Below are positions 1-6,182 of a stretch of DNA of 12,248 nucleotides, one piece after another. This stretch comes from Methylophilaceae bacterium. GTDB taxonomy: Bacteria > Pseudomonadota > Gammaproteobacteria > Burkholderiales > Methylophilaceae. The DNA is taken from the NCBI GenBank assembly GCA_025362115.1, contig JANYIK010000085.1, positions 1-12,248 of the forward strand, given 5' to 3'. Numbering within the stretch: position 1 is the first letter of the stretch; each line of letters starts with the position of its first letter. The notes beneath the pieces are model-generated. The model had not been told where the DNA came from and searched no databases. It saw only the letters and a list, made by a program, of their open reading frames with translations. A program made the position numbers and the translations under genes.

Positions 1-159
1 ATTCGCGGCTGGGATGAAGGGGTGGCGGGGATGAAAGTTGGCGGCACGCGCCGATTGGTGATCCCGGCTGATCTTGGCTATGGCGCTCGCGGCGCAGGTG
101 GCGTGATTCCGCCGAATGCTATTTTGGTGTTTGATGTGGAATTGCTAGACGTCAAATAA
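1..159 (+). CDS. FKBP-type peptidyl-prolyl cis-trans isomerase, C-terminal part (5' end outside window)
   Basis: This is the last 52 codons of an FKBP-fold prolyl isomerase, read in frame 1 from the window edge to TAA at 157-159. Visible family signatures are GWDEGVAGMKVGG, then RRLVIPADLGYGARG, then IPPNAILVFDVELLDV, which form the hydrophobic proline-binding pocket and the last beta strand of FKBP domains. The enzyme catalyses cis-trans isomerisation of X-Pro bonds during protein folding. Because the N-terminus is missing, it cannot be said whether the protein is cytoplasmic or exported, or whether it is a short single-domain form or a longer FkpA/Mip-like form. Its stop codon overlaps the start of the next gene by one base (TAATG), so the two are probably cotranscribed. 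The family call is secure. Confidence 0.93.
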   Translation: MRGWDEGVAGMKVGGTRRLVIPADLGYGARGAGGVIPPNAILVFDVELLDVK

Positions 160-578
160 TGAAAGCACGCATCAAATGGGTTGAAAACGTCTGCTTCATG
201 GGCGAATCCGAGACCGGCCACGCTGTGGTATTGGATGGTGCGCCGGAAGCGGGTGGCCGTAACTTGGGCATGCGCCCGATGGAAATGCTGCTCATCGGCA
301 TGGGCGCTTGTACTTCGTTTGACGTGGTGACCATCCTCAAAAAATCGCGGCAAAACGTGATGGATTGCGTGGCGGAAATGGAAGCAGAGCGTGCTGACGA
401 AGTGCCTAAGGTGTTCACCAAGATTCATGTGCATTTTGTGGTGACGGGTAAAGATTTGAACCCTGCTCAAGTAGAACGCGCGGTTAAGCTATCGGCTGAG
501 AAATACTGTTCGGCTTCGATAATGTTGGGTAAGAGCGTGGCGATTACCCATGATTTTGAACTGCGGTCTTCTGATTAG
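159..578 (+). CDS. OsmC/Ohr-family protein (YhfA-like subgroup)
   Basis: A 139-residue protein of typical OsmC-family length. The two redox cysteines of the family are present: Cys51 in the GACTSFDVV motif at the start of the central helix, and Cys117 in EKYCSAS. Characterised OsmC and Ohr proteins are thiol peroxidases that reduce organic hydroperoxides. The YhfA-like subgroup, which this resembles through the RPMEMLLIGMGACTSFDVV stretch, is poorly characterised, so peroxidase activity here is inferred. The ATG at 159 overlaps the stop of the upstream FKBP gene by one base and has no clear ribosome binding site, which suggests translational coupling. The 3' end overlaps the oppositely oriented DUF2322-like gene by four bases. 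There is no signal peptide, so a cytoplasmic location is expected. Confidence 0.9.
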   Translation: MKARIKWVENVCFMGESETGHAVVLDGAPEAGGRNLGMRPMEMLLIGMGACTSFDVVTILKKSRQNVMDCVAEMEAERADEVPKVFTKIHVHFVVTGKDLNPAQVERAVKLSAEKYCSASIMLGKSVAITHDFELRSSD

Positions 579-880
579 CTGGGTTTTACGGACAATTCAG
601 TGCCGGTTTCCAACACTTTCAGCAGACTATCTATATTCGGGTGTTTGCCCGGATTAGCCAGTGCGTCTTCACTGTGTTCGGCGTAGAGTTTCAAACCTTC
701 TTTGGCGGCTTCTGGGTTAATGCTGCCGTGTTTTTTCCATAAATGATGATAGACCTTCACCGAGCCTTGGCTGCCTGGTTTGTTTTCTATGATTTCAACG
801 TGGCCATCGGCGTCGGTCAGCGTGAGGGTTTGAAGGTGGTCTGTGGCTTCTAGCGTAGCTAGAATTTCAGCGAATTTCAT
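575..880 (-). CDS. Small uncharacterised protein, DUF2322-like
   Basis: A 101-residue soluble protein with no signal peptide, no membrane segment and no cysteine. From memory it resembles the DUF2322 family of proteobacterial proteins: the N-terminal MKFAEILATL, a central ENKPGSQGSVKVYHHL segment, and a C-terminal NPGKHPNIDSLLKVLE segment look like family-conserved blocks. No function is known for that family and none can be read from the sequence. The start ATG overlaps the coq7 stop codon (ATGA, 877-880), and it is the last gene of the ctpA-glcF-coq7 cluster, so translation is probably coupled to coq7. Its stop lies inside the end of the convergent OsmC gene. It is a real gene, given the conserved context and its full length. 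The DUF number should be confirmed by a profile search. Confidence 0.8.
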   Translation of the reverse strand: MKFAEILATLEATDHLQTLTLTDADGHVEIIENKPGSQGSVKVYHHLWKKHGSINPEAAKEGLKLYAEHSEDALANPGKHPNIDSLLKVLETGTELSVKPS

Positions 881-1494
881 AGATGGTATGTGACGGTGGT
901 CATGAGTTTAGAACTGAGCCGCATCGCCAATTGCACTGGCACCGGCAAAATTGCGGCACCTTGTTCTATGGCGGTCACCGCATGTTGCGTCTCGTCTTGC
1001 TGCATCTGCGCCACAATGGCGCGGCTTTGCGTGTCTTGTGCTGGTAGCTTATCCAAATGGCTTTGTAAGTGCTTTCCCACCTGATGTTCAGTTTCGGCCA
1101 GAAACCCTAAACTCCACTTGTCGCCTATCGCTCCGGCTAACGCGCCTAGCGCAAACGATCCGGCGTACCACAAGGGATTAAGCAAACTTTTGCGCCCGCC
1201 AAGTTCATGGATGCGCTTTTCGCACCAAGCAAGATGTTCGGTTTCTTCTTGTGCTGCGTGTTGCAATGCGGCCACAGTGCTGGCGTTGTGAGCGGTCAAG
1301 GCCTGACCATTGTAAAGCGCTTGGGCGCACACTTCACCGGTGTGATTGACACGCATCAGTGCTGCAGCATGGCGTTTTTCTGCATCAGACATGGGCGTGT
1401 CAGTTTCATTTTTTGGATGTGGACGGTTAGAGTAAGCCGGTGCCAACAACGCACGCAGGCCTTTGTCGAATTCACTAATCAGTTGGTCTATCAC
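877..1494 (-). CDS. coq7: 2-polyprenyl-3-methyl-6-methoxy-1,4-benzoquinone monooxygenase (Coq7)
   Basis: A 205-residue ferritin-like di-iron hydroxylase. It hydroxylates 2-polyprenyl-3-methyl-6-methoxy-1,4-benzoquinol at C5, the penultimate step of aerobic ubiquinone synthesis, at the inner face of the cytoplasmic membrane. Candidate iron ligands are all present: Glu54 (NHTGEV), Glu84 and His87 (EETEH), Glu136 (ETEHQV), and Glu168 and His171 (DETQH). Spacing between the first four matches human COQ7. The hydrophobic helix around residues 107-124 fits membrane association. Many betaproteobacteria use Coq7 where enterobacteria use the flavoprotein UbiF. The start is GTG at 1494-1492, giving the usual family N-terminus (IDQLISEFDKGLRAL). 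It overlaps the upstream glcF-like stop (GTGA) and is coupled downstream to the DUF2322-like gene (ATGA). Confidence 0.96.
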   Translation of the reverse strand: MIDQLISEFDKGLRALLAPAYSNRPHPKNETDTPMSDAEKRHAAALMRVNHTGEVCAQALYNGQALTAHNASTVAALQHAAQEETEHLAWCEKRIHELGGRKSLLNPLWYAGSFALGALAGAIGDKWSLGFLAETEHQVGKHLQSHLDKLPAQDTQSRAIVAQMQQDETQHAVTAIEQGAAILPVPVQLAMRLSSKLMTTVTYHL

Positions 1495-2633
1495 GCTGTA
1501 AACCCCATTTGTTGTGCAATGAGCAGCACAGGATGCACAATTTTCACCTGTTTCAGCTCATCTCCATCAGCTAGGTGCAAGTTACAGCCGATATTAGAAG
1601 TGGCTAAGTAATCTGGTGCAGTTTTTTGTACCTGTGAAATTTTATCATCGCGTAATTTTTGCGCCATTGCCGGTTGCGTCAACATATACGCCCCTGCTCC
1701 GCCACAGCATTGAGCATTCCCCGGCAGTGACGCCACATCGGCTTGTGGTATTCGCTTGAGCAGCGAGTAAGCACTGGTTTCAGACTTTAGCATATTGCGT
1801 AAAGAGCATGGCTCATGCACTGCTATTTTGGCCTTGAGGGGAGCAAATACTATGTCATCCCAGCCTTCCGCTTCCGCTAAAAATGCCGAAATATCCTGAA
1901 ATTTATCGGGCATCAAATCCAGCAATCGCGCCCCACAACCGCTGGCAATCGCTAGCACGGGCATGTTGTCAGCAAATGCCAATTGATTACGTGCATCCAT
2001 ATCACTCGCGCTATCTCCAGCTTGTTGGTGCAAGCCGCCGCAACAGGTTTGGGTGGGCGGAATATGTACGGTGTAACCCAAACGATTCAGCACGTACACA
2101 CTAGCGGCGAGCGTATCACCATCCAGCACGTTGCTGGCACAGCCCAAAAATAAGCTCACCTCGCCGCGTACATTGGTTGCGGGATACACTGGCTGCCAGC
2201 GCCGTTGCTTGGGAGTTGCGGGGAGACGCGGGATGATTTTTTGCAGTTGTAGCAGATTCGCCAGTCTTAAGCTAAAACCTGCAACTTTTAGCAATGTAGG
2301 ACTTGCCACTAACATCATAGCCAGCTTATGGGCGAGACTTGCCGAACGTTGTGCGCGTATCATCGCCCGAGCACCATCGGCGATTACGCCATATTCCACA
2401 TGGTTGGGGCAAGCGCGCTCACAAGCGCGGCAAGTCAGACACAAATCCATGTGCGCCATGTAGCGCTCGTTCAGTGGGATTGCACCTTGCAACACAGCTT
2501 GCGTGAGCAAGATGCGACCGCGCGGGGAATCTGCTTCAGACTGGGTTTTATGATAGGTCGGACAATACGGTAGGCATAAGCCACAAGCCACGCATCGTCC
2601 GGTTTCGGTCAAGAGGTCAAGCGCCGCCACCAT
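1491..2633 (-). CDS. glcF: Glycolate oxidase iron-sulfur subunit-like protein (GlcF)
   Basis: A 380-residue cytoplasmic Fe-S protein, slightly shorter than E. coli GlcF. The N-terminal part carries two complete 4Fe-4S ferredoxin motifs: Cys14, 17, 20, 24 with Pro25, and Cys65, 68, 71, 75 with Pro76. The C-terminal half carries two CCG domains, with C197C198GG and C309C310GG and the accompanying GC/EPC segments near residues 164-165 and 274-276. This layout is that of GlcF. GlcF works with the flavoproteins GlcD and GlcE to oxidise glycolate to glyoxylate and deliver electrons to the quinone pool. No glcD or glcE is in the window, so a related use with another FAD dehydrogenase is possible. 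It starts two bases after the ctpA stop and its TGA overlaps the GTG of coq7. In an autotroph it would serve phosphoglycolate salvage, which is inference. Confidence 0.88.
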   Translation of the reverse strand: MVAALDLLTETGRCVACGLCLPYCPTYHKTQSEADSPRGRILLTQAVLQGAIPLNERYMAHMDLCLTCRACERACPNHVEYGVIADGARAMIRAQRSASLAHKLAMMLVASPTLLKVAGFSLRLANLLQLQKIIPRLPATPKQRRWQPVYPATNVRGEVSLFLGCASNVLDGDTLAASVYVLNRLGYTVHIPPTQTCCGGLHQQAGDSASDMDARNQLAFADNMPVLAIASGCGARLLDLMPDKFQDISAFLAEAEGWDDIVFAPLKAKIAVHEPCSLRNMLKSETSAYSLLKRIPQADVASLPGNAQCCGGAGAYMLTQPAMAQKLRDDKISQVQKTAPDYLATSNIGCNLHLADGDELKQVKIVHPVLLIAQQMGFTA

Positions 2634-2635
2634 GC

Positions 2636-4015
2636 TTATTTTTTGTGCAGAATCTGCAAACCTTTAAGCAAGTTCATCGCTTGAGTGAACTGGTAGTCAG
2701 TTTTTGTGGCAGGCTCAAAAGGCACTTGCCGCTCGGCTTTTTGCGTTTCTTTCTCTGGTGCAGCGCTCTTGTTGGCAGGCGTTTTATCTTCTGCGGTCTC
2801 GGCTTCTTTAGGGTTAGCCAAGTGGCGGCTCAAGTCGGCCTCGCGCAAGCCAAAACCTTGGTCTGCCGGATCTTCCACAATAATATCTGGCACTATGCCT
2901 TTTGCTTGAATCGAGCGACCGTTAGGCGTGAAATAACGTGCGGTGGTGAGCTTGATACCTGCGCCGTTGTTCATTGGTAATATGGTTTGTACCGACCCTT
3001 TACCGAAAGTCTGCGTACCCAGAATCACCGCGCGGCCATGGTCTTGCAGTGCACCAGACACAATCTCGGAGGCCGATGCCGAGCCGCCATTCACCAACAC
3101 TACCATAGGCATGGTTTTGATATCATCAGGCAAGCCAGCCAGCGGGTCTTTGGATTCACGGTTGTATTCTTTGGGAACCGCAAGCAAGCGGCGTTTAGCA
3201 TCGGCCGTGCGACCTTCGGTATAAACTACTAAGTCATTTTTAGGTAAAAATGCTGCTGATACCCCTACTGCCGCATCCAGCAAGCCGCCGGGGTTATTAC
3301 GCAAATCCAGTACAAAGCCTTTGTAGGGCATATTGTTTTGGTCATGCATGGTTTTCAGCGCTTTGGCTAAGTCCTCCACCGTACGCTCTTGAAACTGGGT
3401 GATGCGGACATAACCATAACCCGGCTCGGTCAGTTTGGATTTAACACTTTGTACCTTGATGATGGCGCGTACCAAAGTAAAGGCCAGCGGTTTGATTTCG
3501 CCTTTACGTAACACGGTCAGCACGATGGGTGTATCTGGTACACCACGCATTTTTTTCACTGCTTCGTTCAACGTCAAACCTTTTACCAGCGTGTCGTCGA
3601 GCTTCATGATCAAATCACCGGATTTCAACCCTGCCTTAAATGCCGGTGTGTCTTCAATCGGTGAAACCACCTTCACTAACCCGTCTTCCATGCCGACTTC
3701 AATACCTAAACCGCCAAAAGCGCCTTGGGTGCTGTCTTGCAGTTCTTTGAAAGCATCGGCATCCATATAGGCAGAATGAGGATCCAGCCCAGTCAACATG
3801 CCGCTAATGGCCTCGCTCAGGAGTTTTTTGTCTTCAACCGGATCAACATAATCGCTTTTGATTTTGCCAAACACTTCGGCAAACGCGCGCAACTCGTCAA
3901 GTGGCAACTGGTTTTTGGTGTCTTTGTCAGCAATCGCCGAAAAGTTGAGGCTGAGCATGATGCCCAGAACGGCACCCAAAGCAACCAAGCCGGATTTTTG
4001 GAATTTTTCGCGCAT
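2636..4015 (-). CDS. ctpA: S41-family C-terminal processing protease (CtpA/Prc type)
   Basis: A 459-residue periplasmic serine protease. Residues 9-29 form an uncleaved or cleaved N-terminal hydrophobic signal. A PDZ domain lies at about 95-185 (GGLGIEV, then SGDLIMKLDD). The protease core follows, with the LRNNPGG signature at 238-244. The catalytic Ser314 (GGSASASE) and Lys339 (TFGKGSVQ) are spaced 25 apart, and Asp325 falls where the third residue lies in E. coli Tsp. The family cleaves non-polar C-termini of envelope proteins and helps control peptidoglycan hydrolases. The tail, about 405-436, is a charged Ala/Lys/Glu/Thr-rich linker before a short C-terminal helix, as is common in proteobacterial CtpA. 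It is the first gene of the cluster, which continues into the glcF-like gene after 2 bases. An AAGAAAG-like ribosome binding site precedes the ATG. No convincing promoter was found in 4016-4110. Confidence 0.94.
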   Translation of the reverse strand: MREKFQKSGLVALGAVLGIMLSLNFSAIADKDTKNQLPLDELRAFAEVFGKIKSDYVDPVEDKKLLSEAISGMLTGLDPHSAYMDADAFKELQDSTQGAFGGLGIEVGMEDGLVKVVSPIEDTPAFKAGLKSGDLIMKLDDTLVKGLTLNEAVKKMRGVPDTPIVLTVLRKGEIKPLAFTLVRAIIKVQSVKSKLTEPGYGYVRITQFQERTVEDLAKALKTMHDQNNMPYKGFVLDLRNNPGGLLDAAVGVSAAFLPKNDLVVYTEGRTADAKRRLLAVPKEYNRESKDPLAGLPDDIKTMPMVVLVNGGSASASEIVSGALQDHGRAVILGTQTFGKGSVQTILPMNNGAGIKLTTARYFTPNGRSIQAKGIVPDIIVEDPADQGFGLREADLSRHLANPKEAETAEDKTPANKSAAPEKETQKAERQVPFEPATKTDYQFTQAMNLLKGLQILHKK

Positions 4016-4119
4016 GAAAATTAAACTTTCTTGTGAGTGGTAAGTATCAATCGGACAGTGTAGCCCGAGAAAGGTTTATTTTCTGCTATTTATGGCAGGT
4101 TTGCCAAGGAAAGAATGCA

Positions 4120-4141
4120 TCATCCCCATGTTCGGGGAGGA
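4120..4141 (-). terminator. Hairpin just after the barrel-protein gene, possible terminator of the iron operon
   Basis: An imperfect inverted repeat with arms at 4120-4127 and 4134-4141 (8 pairs with one A-G mismatch, TCATCCCC against GGGGAGGA) and a 6-base loop begins 11 bases past the stop of the barrel-protein gene. On the minus strand it is followed by TGCATTCTTTCC, T-rich but not a clean U-tract. A second small hairpin (TGGCA/TGCCA, 4093-4106) lies further downstream. A terminator is expected here between the iron operon and ctpA, but its efficiency is uncertain. Confidence 0.4.
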
Positions 4142-4152
4142 CGATTAAAGCA

Positions 4153-4884
4153 TTAGAACTCGTATTCTACTTGCATACGGAATGTGCGGTTAGCTGCGGC
4201 AGCGCTGGTGCCAAGCAACAGTGCTGCGTTGTACTTGATGGCTTGTTTAACGCCTAGGCCTATCTTGCCGAAAATCGCGGGTCCCATACGATGATCTTGG
4301 GCATCTGCGTTATTCCAGTCGTTCCATTTGCCCATGTCGCCAAAACCTTGCAGACCAAACTCAAACTGAGGTTTCCAGCGATATTTTGCTTGCCATTGAT
4401 AGCCCAATTGCATAGGTTTTTGGCCTGGGCCAAATGTGCTTTCAAAGGTGAGGTTGCCGTTCAGTTGTATTTTGTCAAAATTGGTTTGCAGCATGGGGGC
4501 CAGCTTAAGTTCATATGACTGATTTTTGTTGAGCGGCGCTTCAATTTCCACCGTCAAACCTAAATCCACGGGGTATTTTCCGGTTTCAGTCAGTTGAAAT
4601 TTGTTTTCCCATTCGCCGATGGAGAGCCCCTCATCGCCTTCGCGTTCATGCTTGAAATACACCTCGGTAAACCAGTATTCGGTCACGCCATAGCCAACGC
4701 CTATGCTTGAAACTTGCGCGCGTTTGCCATTGGCGAGCTTGGCGGTGCCGGTTTTGAAGTCGATTTCTTTTTCACCGTATTCCACATTGGGAACATAGAC
4801 ATAATCAGCCACGCCTGCCAATGCCGTGTGAGAGAAGAAACCGGTGAGCAGCAAAGTCAAAGTAGAAGTTTTTACAGCTTTCAT
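4153..4884 (-). CDS. Outer-membrane beta-barrel protein of unknown function, in the FTR1 operon
   Basis: A 243-residue exported protein. Residues 1-23 are a clear signal peptide ending in ALA, with cleavage before Gly24. The mature part is rich in alternating polar/hydrophobic segments with Tyr, Trp and Phe and with Gly/Asn turns, and it ends in MQVEYEF. A terminal Phe with aromatic or hydrophobic residues at every second position is the recognition signal for outer-membrane barrel assembly. There are no cysteines and no TonB box or plug domain, so it is not a TonB-dependent receptor. I do not recognise a named family. Similar unnamed barrel proteins may exist in other proteobacteria. The ATG overlaps the FTR1 stop (ATGA) and lacks its own ribosome binding site, so it is probably coupled to the permease. 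A role in outer-membrane iron passage is inferred only from that context. Confidence 0.82.
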   Translation of the reverse strand: MKAVKTSTLTLLLTGFFSHTALAGVADYVYVPNVEYGEKEIDFKTGTAKLANGKRAQVSSIGVGYGVTEYWFTEVYFKHEREGDEGLSIGEWENKFQLTETGKYPVDLGLTVEIEAPLNKNQSYELKLAPMLQTNFDKIQLNGNLTFESTFGPGQKPMQLGYQWQAKYRWKPQFEFGLQGFGDMGKWNDWNNADAQDHRMGPAIFGKIGLGVKQAIKYNAALLLGTSAAAANRTFRMQVEYEF

Positions 4885-5717
4885 GAAGCAGTCTTTAATT
4901 GAGATTTATTAGGTTTATTTGTGTTGACGAGCTTCATGCCAGCGGCGATAGTCACTAATGTGGCGACGTAAAACACCAGCTGCATTCCTGCTGGGCTTGC
5001 GTCGTAGCCAATTAAGCTGTGCAGCACCCTGCCGAGGATGGATTGTTCGGACAATACCGCCGAGGTATCCCACAACGGCGTGACCAAACCAGGAATCAAG
5101 TCTGCTTGAATGAGAAAATGCGCGGCTTGCGAGGCCATACCTGCCGCCAGCAACAGCACTAACAAACTGGTGGCCGAGAAGAACCAACGCAGGGGGATAC
5201 GCAGCAAGCCTTTGTAGAGCGTGTAACCCACCGTGGTCCCAGCAACCACACCTATAGCGCCGCCCAGCAATAGAGTAGAGCCGTCCACTTGCTGGGAGGT
5301 AGCGATACCGTACAAAAACAACACGGTTTCAGAGCCTTCACGCAGCACCGCGATCCCTATGACCGCCAGCAATACCGGGGCGGTACTCACGCCATCGTGT
5401 ATCGCTTTGCCAACTTTACGTGCGTTGGCGGCCAACTCCGCCCCGTGCGAGGCCATCCAAATGTTGTGCCACGCCAGCATCAGCACGGCCACACCCAAAA
5501 TCAAGGCGTTAAATAGCTCTTGTCCCATACCGCTAGCGAATTCAGAGATGCGTCCGGTAAAGCTTGCGACTAGCGCTGAACCTAGCAACCCCAGCAGCAA
5601 ACCGCTACTAATCCAGCGACCACGCCCCGGCACATCACGCGTGGCAGCGGCGACGATGCCGATGATGATGGCGGCCTCTAATACTTCACGAAAAACAATA
5701 ATGGCGGTCCCAAACAT
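4881..5717 (-). CDS. FTR1-family high-affinity iron permease
   Basis: A 278-residue polytopic inner-membrane protein with about seven hydrophobic helices. It contains both REXXE iron-binding motifs of the FTR1/EfeU family: R10-E-V-L-E14 in the first helix and R126-E-G-S-E130 in the fourth. The family imports iron across the cytoplasmic membrane. Yeast Ftr1 takes Fe(III) made by a multicopper oxidase, and bacterial EfeU works with EfeO and EfeB. Here the partners are a small cupredoxin-fold protein upstream and a barrel protein downstream. No EfeB-like peroxidase or EfeO M75 domain is in the window. The start is well supported by AGGAG six bases before the ATG (5728-5724). The gene lies 13 bases after the cupredoxin stop, and its TGA overlaps the start of the next gene. 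Iron control through the upstream Fur site is likely. Confidence 0.95.
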   Translation of the reverse strand: MFGTAIIVFREVLEAAIIIGIVAAATRDVPGRGRWISSGLLLGLLGSALVASFTGRISEFASGMGQELFNALILGVAVLMLAWHNIWMASHGAELAANARKVGKAIHDGVSTAPVLLAVIGIAVLREGSETVLFLYGIATSQQVDGSTLLLGGAIGVVAGTTVGYTLYKGLLRIPLRWFFSATSLLVLLLAAGMASQAAHFLIQADLIPGLVTPLWDTSAVLSEQSILGRVLHSLIGYDASPAGMQLVFYVATLVTIAAGMKLVNTNKPNKSQLKTAS

Positions 5718-5730
5718 GGGTGACTCCTAG

Positions 5731-6048
5731 TTATTTAGCAGTGATTGTGCCTTTGGCGGTGGCTTCATTAAACTCGCCATAAAATGGATAGCTACCCGCA
5801 GATAAAGGGCCGATATAGATAGTAGTTTTGCCATTACCTGCGATGACTTTTTCACGATTCAGCGCATGGCTTTCAAATTCCTCTGGTGTCGCGTCCTTGT
5901 TTTCAACGACCAGTTTGATTTTTTTGCCTGCGGGAACAGTGAGTTCTGATGGTTCAAAGCGATGGTTTTTGATGATAATGGTGATTTCGTCGTCGGCCGC
6001 AAAAGCTAACAAAGGCAATAGTAAAGTCAGGGTAAAAAAGTGTTTCAT
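5731..6048 (-). CDS. Periplasmic cupredoxin-domain protein of the FTR1 operon, without type-1 copper ligands
   Basis: A 105-residue secreted protein. Residues 1-17 are a signal peptide (FFTLTLLLPLLAFA, then AD). The remainder is one cupredoxin beta-sandwich: NHRFEPSELTVPAGKKIKLVVEN is the typical N-terminal part, and GPLSAGSYPFYGEF is the typical C-terminal hairpin. The mature protein has no Cys and no Met, so the Cys-His-Met loop that binds type-1 copper is absent. The acidic EEFES motif (56-60) and GEFN (91-94) resemble FTR1-associated cupredoxins and the N-terminal domain of EfeO, where carboxylates are thought to hold iron. It probably delivers periplasmic iron to the permease encoded 13 bases downstream, which is inference. 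A ribosome binding site-like GAGGA lies 10 bases upstream of the ATG. It is the first gene of the operon, directly behind the Fur-box promoter. Confidence 0.88.
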   Translation of the reverse strand: MKHFFTLTLLLPLLAFAADDEITIIIKNHRFEPSELTVPAGKKIKLVVENKDATPEEFESHALNREKVIAGNGKTTIYIGPLSAGSYPFYGEFNEATAKGTITAK

Positions 6049-6073
6049 CTGGTTAAGTTCCTCGTAAATTTTG

Positions 6074-6092
6074 TTTAATGATATTCATTCTC
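6074..6092. promoter_or_regulatory. Predicted Fur box
   Basis: The 19 bases TTTAATGATATTCATTCTC match the classical E. coli Fur consensus GATAATGATAATCATTATC at 15 of 19 positions, including the central AATGATA and TCATT hexamer-like units. The site covers the -10 element of the promoter for the cupredoxin-FTR1-barrel operon, so iron-loaded Fur would block RNA polymerase. It sits about 26 bases upstream of the first start codon. The match is read directly from the sequence. Binding by Fur is inferred from the motif and from the iron-transport genes behind it. Confidence 0.85.
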
Positions 6093-6106
6093 ATTTGTAT
6101 TGACAA
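6078..6106 (-). promoter_or_regulatory. Sigma70-type promoter of the iron operon
   Basis: On the minus strand, TTGTCA (complement of 6101-6106) and TATCAT (complement of 6078-6083) are separated by exactly 17 bases. Each hexamer differs from the sigma70 consensus by one base. Transcription would start near 6071, leaving a leader of about 23 bases with a GAGGA ribosome binding site before the cupredoxin ATG. The Fur box overlaps the -10 hexamer. On the plus strand the same spot contains a perfect TTGACA (6100-6105), but no good -10 element follows it at normal spacing. Confidence 0.75.
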
Positions 6107-6182
6107 GTGTTTTTTGTAATAAGTTCATCTGGTGCTTTGGCGGCCACCCCTTTATGCTGTTGTTTTTATTTGTGTCTGGTGA

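Noticed and set aside
4016..4110. Promoter for the ctpA cluster
   Set aside because: Candidate hexamers (TTGGCA, TACACT, TTGATA) could not be paired at acceptable spacing. A promoter is expected here, but none can be claimed.
6100..6125. Plus-strand promoter for the patatin lipoprotein built on TTGACA at 6100-6105
   Set aside because: No acceptable -10 hexamer lies 16-18 bases downstream. The TAAT-rich stretch at 6117-6122 is too close. It is kept only as a remark in the Fur-box finding.
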